From positions 115,706-179,705 of the forward strand of contig NZ_FNEI01000008.1 in the NCBI RefSeq assembly GCF_900099975.1: DNA of 64,000 bases, written 5' to 3'. This document shows positions 58,960-64,000 of this stretch, piece after piece (the first letter of the stretch is position 1; each line of letters opens with the position of its first letter). This DNA is from Arthrobacter cupressi. Its GTDB lineage: Bacteria; Actinomycetota; Actinomycetes; Actinomycetales; Micrococcaceae. The notes beneath the pieces are model-generated. The model was not told where the DNA came from. It saw only the letters and a list, made by a program, of their open reading frames with translations, and ran no database searches. Position numbers and translations under genes: made by a program.

Positions 58960-59588
58960 CCGGCCAGCAGCCAGGGCACGGCAGCCGGGGCCGGCGGCAC
59001 CTGGGTCGGTTGCTCGAACGGCGCCAGCCGGCCAAGCAGTGCTTCCCGCAGGGGCGGCCATTCGTGGGCGAGGATCGAATACACCTCGGTGTCGCAGCGG
59101 CTCCCGTCCGGGGCGAAACGGTGCCCGCGGAGGGTGCCCTCGTAGCTTGCACCGAGCCGCCGGATCGCCGCACCGCTGCGGGCGTTGCGTGCATCGCAGC
59201 GGAACCCCACGCGGTGCACGCCCAGGACGTCGAAGGAATAGGAGAGCAGTAGCTGCTTGGCCGCCGGATTCACGTGGCTGCCCCAGAACGGCCGCCCGTA
59301 GAAGGTCCCGCCGATTTCCAGCCGCTGCTGCCGCGGATCGTAGTCGCACAGCGAGGTGGTCCCCAGCAGGGCCCCAGTGCGCTGTTCGAGCACGGTGAAG
59401 GCGAGCACGGCGGGGTCGGCGATGCGGGAGGCAAAGAGAGCTTCGAGCTCCCCGGCGCTCAGCGGCTGGCTGGCCGCCAGACCGGACCACATGCCGGCGT
59501 CGACGAAATCGAAAAGCGCGCCGGCGTGCGCGGGGGAGAGCGGAAGCAGGCTGATTCCGTGCCGGCCAAGAGCCACGTTGTGCTGCAT
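58956..59588 (-). CDS. GNAT-family N-acetyltransferase
   Basis: A 210-aa acetyltransferase of the RimJ/RimL-like group (LGTTSLCDYDPRQQRLEIGGTFYGRPFWGSHVNPAAKQLLLSYSFDVLGVHRVGF pattern split over the middle, then NARSGAAIRRLGASYEG and a typical RDT-like SRCDTEVYSILAHEW end). The ATG at 59588 was chosen because homology begins there. Its stop overlaps the AAG stop on the other strand by 2-3 bp. Substrate unknown. Confidence 0.85.
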   Translation of the reverse strand: MQHNVALGRHGISLLPLSPAHAGALFDFVDAGMWSGLAASQPLSAGELEALFASRIADPAVLAFTVLEQRTGALLGTTSLCDYDPRQQRLEIGGTFYGRPFWGSHVNPAAKQLLLSYSFDVLGVHRVGFRCDARNARSGAAIRRLGASYEGTLRGHRFAPDGSRCDTEVYSILAHEWPPLREALLGRLAPFEQPTQVPPAPAAVPWLLAG

Positions 59589-59746
59589 TGCAGCATCTAA
59601 GCACCGGCGGTGCCCGCCGGGAATGCAGCGGAGGTTAGCGGCAGGTGAATTCTGCGTGACACCCCGGCAGGCGGAGCGTTTCACCCGCGTTGCGCAAAAG
59701 CGCTGTAGAATGGACGGTCCGTCATTTCCGATAGGGGAACGTTTTG

Positions 59747-61975
59747 ATGCACGACGCTGATTTGCTCCACGAACGCGAGTACGTGGCCGGGCTCTACGCG
59801 CGGCTGGACGAACTGCGCGAAGAGAAACGGAGCCAACTGGCGCAAGTCCGCCGCGCCGGCGCGGTGGGCACCATGCAGAACGTCTCGGAACGCGATGCCT
59901 TCGCGGCACTGTACGAGGACCGCCTGGCCCAGCTTGACGCTGTCGACGAACGCCTCGTCTTCGGCCGCCTCGACCTCGACACGGGCGAGGCGCAGTACAT
60001 CGGACGCATCGGCCTGTCCACGGCGGACCTGCAGCGGCTCATGGTCGACTGGCGCGCTCCCGAAGCCGGCCACTTCTACCAGGCCACCGCCTTCGACCGC
60101 CAGGGCGTCCGCCGCCGCCGGCACCTGATCCTGCAGGGCCGCGAAGTGAAGGCCATCGAGGACGACGTCCTGGACACCACCATGCTGGACGGCAGCGAAT
60201 CCATGCAGGGGGAAGGCGCGCTGCTCGCGGCCCTGAATTCCAAGCGCACCGGACGCATGTCGGACATCGTCGGAACCATCCAGGCCGAACAGGACCGCAT
60301 CATCCGTTCCGCCATGTCCGGCGCGCTGGTGGTCCAGGGCGGTCCCGGAACCGGCAAGACCGCCGTCGCGCTGCACCGCGCCGCCTACCTGCTCTACACC
60401 CACCGGGAGCGACTGAAGTCCGCCGGCGTGCTGCTGGTGGGCCCGTCGTCGTCCTTCATGCACTACATCGAACGCGTGCTGCCGTCCCTCGGCGAGACCG
60501 GCGTCGTCATGACCAGCCTCGGCAAGCTCATGCCCGGCATCAGCGCCGTCCCGGAAGAGGACCCCGCCGTCGCCGCCCTGAAGGGCAGCCTGGACATGGC
60601 CGCCGTCGTCGCGAACGCCGTGGCGAACCGCCAGCGCACCCCCGCCGAAGACCGCTTCCTCGAGGTCGATTCCCGCAAGCTCAAGCTCACAGTGCGGCAG
60701 GTCCGCCGCGCCCGCGAACGCGCCCGCGCCACCGGCAAGCCGCACAACGAAGCCCGGGTGACGTTCGTGAAGATCCTGCTCCGCGAACTCACCGAACAGC
60801 TCACGGACATGGTGGAGGCCGCCAACCTCGGCAACAACGCCGACCGCGCCTACCTGGCCGAAGACGTCCGCACTGCCCGCGACGTCCGCATCGCCCTGAA
60901 CCTGTGCTGGATGCCGATGACCCCGGAGAAGCTGATCTCCGAACTCTTCAGCAAGCCGGCCATCCTCGAGGCCTGCACCCCTAACCTCAGCCCGGAGCAG
61001 CGCGCCCTGCTGCTGCGCCCGGCCGACGCCCCGTGGACCGAAGCGGACGTCCCGCTGCTTGACGAAGCCGCCGAACTCCTGGGCGAACTGGATGCCGCGG
61101 CCGGCCGCGGACTGGCCCAGCAGGAACAGGACCGTGCCCGCGACCTCGCCAACGCCAAACAGACCCTGGCCAACATGGAAGCCATGGGCGTCAACGTCCT
61201 CATGACCGCCGAGGAACTGGCCGAACAGAACCAGGAACGCGAAACCCGCCTTACCGCGGCCGAACGTGCCGTCAGCGACCGTACCTGGGCGTTCGGGCAC
61301 ATTGTGGTTGATGAAGCCCAGGAACTTTCGCCCATGCAGTGGCGCCTCCTGGTCCGCCGCTGCCCCCTGAAGTCCTTCACGATCGTCGGCGACATCGCCC
61401 AGACGAGCGCCGCGGCGGGCGCGAATTCCTGGCACAGCGCCCTCGCGCCGTCGTTCGGTGACCGCTGGCAGCTCGAAGAGCTCACGGTCAACTACCGCAC
61501 GCCTTCGCAGATCGCCGAAGCCGCTGTGCGCATGGCGAACCGTGCGGGCCTCGTCGTCTCGGCGCCCAAGGCCGTCCGGGAAGGCCGCTGGAACCCGTTG
61601 GTGGACCGTGTGGCGGCGGAGGAGATCGTCGGACACCTCCTCGAGGTGCTCCCCGAAGAGTTGGACGTGCTCGACGGCGGCCTGCTCGCCGTGATTGCCG
61701 ACGGCGCCCTGCTGCCCGCGGCGGCCACGGCCCTGCGTGGCGCCTACGGCCACCGGGTGGGAGGCGGAGCCGGCAGCTACGAGCAGGACATCGTGGTGAT
61801 CAGCCCCAAGGAAGCCAAGGGCCTGGAATTCGACGGCGTCGTGGTCCTGGAACCGGCGGCGATGCTCAACCACGAGCACGGGAAGGTGGGCGACCTGTAC
61901 GTCGCGATGACCCGCCCCACGCAGCGCTTGCGGCTCATTACCTCTGCCACGCTGCCGGCCGGCATCGAACGCTGA
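59747..61975 (+). CDS. HelD/HelR-like RNA polymerase-associated ATPase
   Basis: UvrD/Rep-type superfamily 1 ATPase of 742 aa. It has an N-terminal coiled coil (HEREYVAGLYARLDELREEK), Walker A GGPGTGKTAVALHRAAYLLY near residue 203, Walker B VVDEAQELSPMQW near 522, then VGDIAQTS and a C-terminal LEFDGVVVLEPA...LYVAMTRPTQRL. HelD proteins remove RNA polymerase from DNA; the actinobacterial HelR protects from rifamycins. ATG at 59747 is used (TTG just before it). A -10 TAGAAT lies at 59706-59711. I do not see a rifamycin-associated element upstream. Confidence 0.85.
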   Translation: MHDADLLHEREYVAGLYARLDELREEKRSQLAQVRRAGAVGTMQNVSERDAFAALYEDRLAQLDAVDERLVFGRLDLDTGEAQYIGRIGLSTADLQRLMVDWRAPEAGHFYQATAFDRQGVRRRRHLILQGREVKAIEDDVLDTTMLDGSESMQGEGALLAALNSKRTGRMSDIVGTIQAEQDRIIRSAMSGALVVQGGPGTGKTAVALHRAAYLLYTHRERLKSAGVLLVGPSSSFMHYIERVLPSLGETGVVMTSLGKLMPGISAVPEEDPAVAALKGSLDMAAVVANAVANRQRTPAEDRFLEVDSRKLKLTVRQVRRARERARATGKPHNEARVTFVKILLRELTEQLTDMVEAANLGNNADRAYLAEDVRTARDVRIALNLCWMPMTPEKLISELFSKPAILEACTPNLSPEQRALLLRPADAPWTEADVPLLDEAAELLGELDAAAGRGLAQQEQDRARDLANAKQTLANMEAMGVNVLMTAEELAEQNQERETRLTAAERAVSDRTWAFGHIVVDEAQELSPMQWRLLVRRCPLKSFTIVGDIAQTSAAAGANSWHSALAPSFGDRWQLEELTVNYRTPSQIAEAAVRMANRAGLVVSAPKAVREGRWNPLVDRVAAEEIVGHLLEVLPEELDVLDGGLLAVIADGALLPAAATALRGAYGHRVGGGAGSYEQDIVVISPKEAKGLEFDGVVVLEPAAMLNHEHGKVGDLYVAMTRPTQRLRLITSATLPAGIER

Positions 61976-62032
61976 CCGCCGCCGGAGTCTCCACGGCGGG
62001 GAAGCGCCCGCAATCCTGCTAACTTAGAACTC

Positions 62033-63343
62033 GTGTCACACGTAAACAACCTCGAGTCCCAGCACAACGACCCGGGCTTCGCCAACATCTGGCAGGAGCT
62101 CAAATGGCGCGGCCTTGTCCACGTTTCCACCGATGAGGCGGAACTGGAAAAGCTGCTCGCCGGGGACCCGATCACCTATTACTGTGGCTTCGACCCGACC
62201 GCGCCCTCCCTCCACCTGGGCAACCTGGTCCAGCTGCTGGTCATGCGCCGCCTGCAGCTCGCCGGCCACAAGCCGCTCGGCCTGGTGGGCGGCTCCACCG
62301 GCCTGATCGGCGATCCGCGCCCGACGGCGGAACGCACCTTGAACACCAAGGACACCGTGGCCGAATGGGTCGGCTACCTGCAGGCCCAGGTCCGCCGCTT
62401 CCTCAGCTTTGAAGGCGACAACGCCGCCCGCATGGTGAACAACCTGGACTGGACCGCCCCGCTGAGCGCCATCGACTTCCTGCGCGAAATCGGCAAGCAC
62501 TTCCGCGTGGGCACCATGCTCCGCAAGGACGCCGTCGCCTCCCGCCTGAGCTCCGAGGAAGGTATCAGCTACACCGAGTTCAGCTACCAGATCCTGCAGG
62601 GCATGGACTACCTCCAGCTCAACCGCGACTACGGCTGCGTGCTGCAGACCGGCGGCTCGGACCAGTGGGGCAACCTGACCAGCGGCACGGAACTGATCCG
62701 CAAGGTGGACGGCAAGAGCGTGCACGCCCTGGGCACCCCGCTGATCACCAACGCCGACGGCACCAAGTTCGGCAAGAGCGAGGGCAACGCCATTTGGCTG
62801 GATGCCCACATGTGCAGCCCATACGCGTTCTACCAGTTCTGGCTGAACACGGCAGATGCCGACGTCGTGGACCGACTCAAGGTCTTCACCTTCCTCAGCC
62901 GCGCGGAAATCGAAGAGCTCGAAAAGTCCGTTGCCGAACGTCCCTTCGCCCGTGAAGGCCAGCGGAAGCTCGCCTACGAAGTCACCTCCCTGGTGCACGG
63001 TGTGGAGGCTACCGAGAAGGTCATCGCCGCCTCGGCCGCAGTCTTCGGCAACGGGGACCTCAGTGTCCTTGATGAAGCAACCCTTGCCGCTGCCACCGCG
63101 GAGCTGCCTTCGGCGAAGATTGACGCCGGCGGCTTGGGCATCATCGATCTGCTCGTCGCCTCCGGCCTCGCGGACAGCAAGTCCGCGGCCCGACGCACGG
63201 TGGGGGAGGGCGGCGCCTATGTCAACAACGCGAAGGTGACCGACCCCGACGCCGTCATCGGACATGACGAACTGCTGCACGGACGCTACCTGCTGCTTCG
63301 CCGCGGCAAGAAGAACCTGGCCACAGTGGAAGTAGACGCCTGA
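62033..63343 (+). CDS. tyrS: Tyrosyl-tRNA synthetase
   Basis: Class I synthetase of 436 aa. The HIGH motif is in PSLHLGNLVQLL, KMSKS in GTKFGKSEGN, with the tyrosine site YQILQGMDYLQLNRDYGCVLQTGGSDQW split around it and an S4 RNA-binding domain at the C-terminus. The GTG is 7 nt after TAACTT, a leaderless start. It precedes the rRNA operon with a 489-nt gap. Confidence 0.97.
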   Translation: MSHVNNLESQHNDPGFANIWQELKWRGLVHVSTDEAELEKLLAGDPITYYCGFDPTAPSLHLGNLVQLLVMRRLQLAGHKPLGLVGGSTGLIGDPRPTAERTLNTKDTVAEWVGYLQAQVRRFLSFEGDNAARMVNNLDWTAPLSAIDFLREIGKHFRVGTMLRKDAVASRLSSEEGISYTEFSYQILQGMDYLQLNRDYGCVLQTGGSDQWGNLTSGTELIRKVDGKSVHALGTPLITNADGTKFGKSEGNAIWLDAHMCSPYAFYQFWLNTADADVVDRLKVFTFLSRAEIEELEKSVAERPFAREGQRKLAYEVTSLVHGVEATEKVIAASAAVFGNGDLSVLDEATLAAATAELPSAKIDAGGLGIIDLLVASGLADSKSAARRTVGEGGAYVNNAKVTDPDAVIGHDELLHGRYLLLRRGKKNLATVEVDA

Positions 63344-63377
63344 TCCCACACCCGCCGTCCGTCCTGACGGATGACTG

Positions 63378-63420
63378 CACGCCTTTCCGCCGCTGACTTG
63401 CGCAGCCGCGGGGAGGCGTG
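63378..63420 (+). terminator. Hairpin after tyrS
   Basis: CACGCCTTTCCGC pairs with GCGGGGAGGCGTG (two G-T pairs) with a 17-nt loop, followed by TAGTGTTTCTTG. It overlaps the candidate distal rRNA promoter, so it may serve both roles. Confidence 0.6.
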
Positions 63421-63426
63421 TAGTGT
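63398..63426 (+). promoter_or_regulatory. Candidate distal rRNA promoter
   Basis: TTGCGC (63398-63403), 17 nt, TAGTGT (63421-63426). It is weaker than the proximal promoter and overlaps the tyrS terminator stem. Confidence 0.4.
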
Positions 63427-63570
63427 TTCTTGGGTTGCCACCGCTGAGGGGCAACAGCCTCCATTGATTGCGAAGAATCCGCTCCGGCAATTGCCAGGAA
63501 ATCGGATTATTTGTGGTCCCTTTGGGGGAATTTGATTTCACCAAAGTGAATTTAGGAGAAATTCCCGGAT

Positions 63571-63599
63571 TTGCAAAGCGAAATCGGATGAAATAAGAT
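63571..63599 (+). promoter_or_regulatory. Proximal rRNA operon promoter
   Basis: TTGCAA (63571-63576), 17 nt, TAAGAT (63594-63599), in an AT-rich stretch typical of an UP-type region. Transcription would start near 63606, giving a leader of about 225 nt before 16S rRNA. Confidence 0.65.
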
Positions 63600-63660
63600 T
63601 GAAACATCGCAGCGAAGAAAGCCGGAGCGAAGATTCCGATAAGTATTCGAATTGCTTCTG

Positions 63661-63686
63661 TTGTTTGAGAACTCAATAGTGTGCCA
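63661..63686 (+). promoter_or_regulatory. rRNA leader boxA/antitermination-like element
   Basis: The stretch TTGAGAACTCAATAGTGTGCC in the leader is the sequence found in actinobacterial rRNA leaders and spacers, with a boxA-like TGTTTGAGAACTC. It lies about 60-80 nt after the proximal promoter start. It is a recognition site for NusB/NusE-type antitermination or RNase III processing. Confidence 0.6.
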
Positions 63687-63832
63687 AGTTTGTTGATACC
63701 GATTTTTATTAATTGGTTATTTGCACTGGATTGTCCACCCCCGTGGATGGTTTGGTGTTTTTAGCTGGTTTCAAATTTTGTGCAGCCGGGTGTGGTGTTA
63801 TTTCCATTGTGCCTGGTTGTGTCTGTTTTACT

Positions 63833-64000
<168 letters not shown>

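Noticed and set aside
59589..59746. Rifamycin-associated element upstream of the HelD/HelR-like gene
   Set aside because: I looked for the inverted repeat reported for such genes and saw no convincing match.
59681..61879. 732-codon minus-strand open frame opposite the HelD-like gene
   Set aside because: Mirror frame of a clear UvrD-like ATPase; no recognisable domain.
62033..63343. T-box upstream of tyrS
   Set aside because: Leader is absent: the GTG start lies 7 nt after the -10 box.
63344..63832. tRNA gene or CRISPR array before 16S rRNA
   Set aside because: No cloverleaf with a CCA/T-loop pattern and no regularly spaced repeats were seen.

Overview
The window is 64 kb of high-GC actinobacterial core chromosome. 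The 16S rRNA 5' end, the protein sequences and the many genes whose start codon lies 6-8 nt after a TANNNT -10 box (leaderless style) point to Arthrobacter sensu lato, family Micrococcaceae. Genes are dense and mostly on the plus strand. I see no prophage, insertion sequence, CRISPR array or tRNA gene. Much of the gene order matches blocks known from Mycobacterium tuberculosis (RNase J-FtsK-PgsA-ClgR-RecA-RecX-MiaB-MiaA-DapF-HflX-LexA, then his, infC-rpmI-rplT, pheST, argCJBDFRGH, mpg-tyrS).

Region 1 (1-18.2 kb) covers RNA decay, DNA translocation and DNA damage: RNase J (5' truncated), FtsK, PgsA, a CinA/PncC amidase, a ClgR-type regulator behind a SigR/SigH-like stress promoter, a MarR regulator, DUF3046, recA-recX, the tRNA A37 modification pair miaB-miaA, dapF, a methyltransferase, hflX, a DinG-like helicase, and lexA facing a small membrane LysM protein. 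LexA-type boxes lie upstream of recA, between lexA and the LysM gene, and upstream of a radical SAM gene at 32 kb. Together they outline part of an SOS regulon.

Region 2 (18.3-34.9 kb): hisC-hisB-hisH, a 52-aa membrane protein, priA and sseB, then an MFS transporter. The translation operon infC-rpmI-rplT follows; it has an AUU start, a leader attenuator and unusual C-terminal extensions on IF3 and L20. After it come a TsnR-like rRNA methyltransferase, a cation diffusion facilitator, a second MFS transporter, a NUDIX hydrolase followed by a 14-bp tandem repeat, an Rv2578c-type radical SAM protein ending in a possible clamp-binding motif, pyroglutamyl peptidase, a SIMPL protein, an HEERH protein and an LppM-type lipoprotein.

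Region 3 (34.9-46.9 kb): pheST preceded by a small overlapping upstream ORF, a phosphopantetheinyl transferase, an M1 peptidase, a 1311-aa Pls/PosA-type single-module NRPS (a poly-amino-acid synthetase architecture that the transferase could activate), a quinone oxidoreductase and a fatty acid desaturase.

Region 4 (47-64 kb): the full arginine pathway argCJBDFR plus argGH with ARG-box-like operators, a mycothiol-dependent isomerase-like protein, a divergent pair of alkylation-repair glycosylases (Ada-AlkA fusion and AAG), an acetyltransferase, a HelD/HelR-like RNA polymerase ATPase, tyrS, and an AT-rich rRNA leader running into the first ~168 nt of 16S rRNA.
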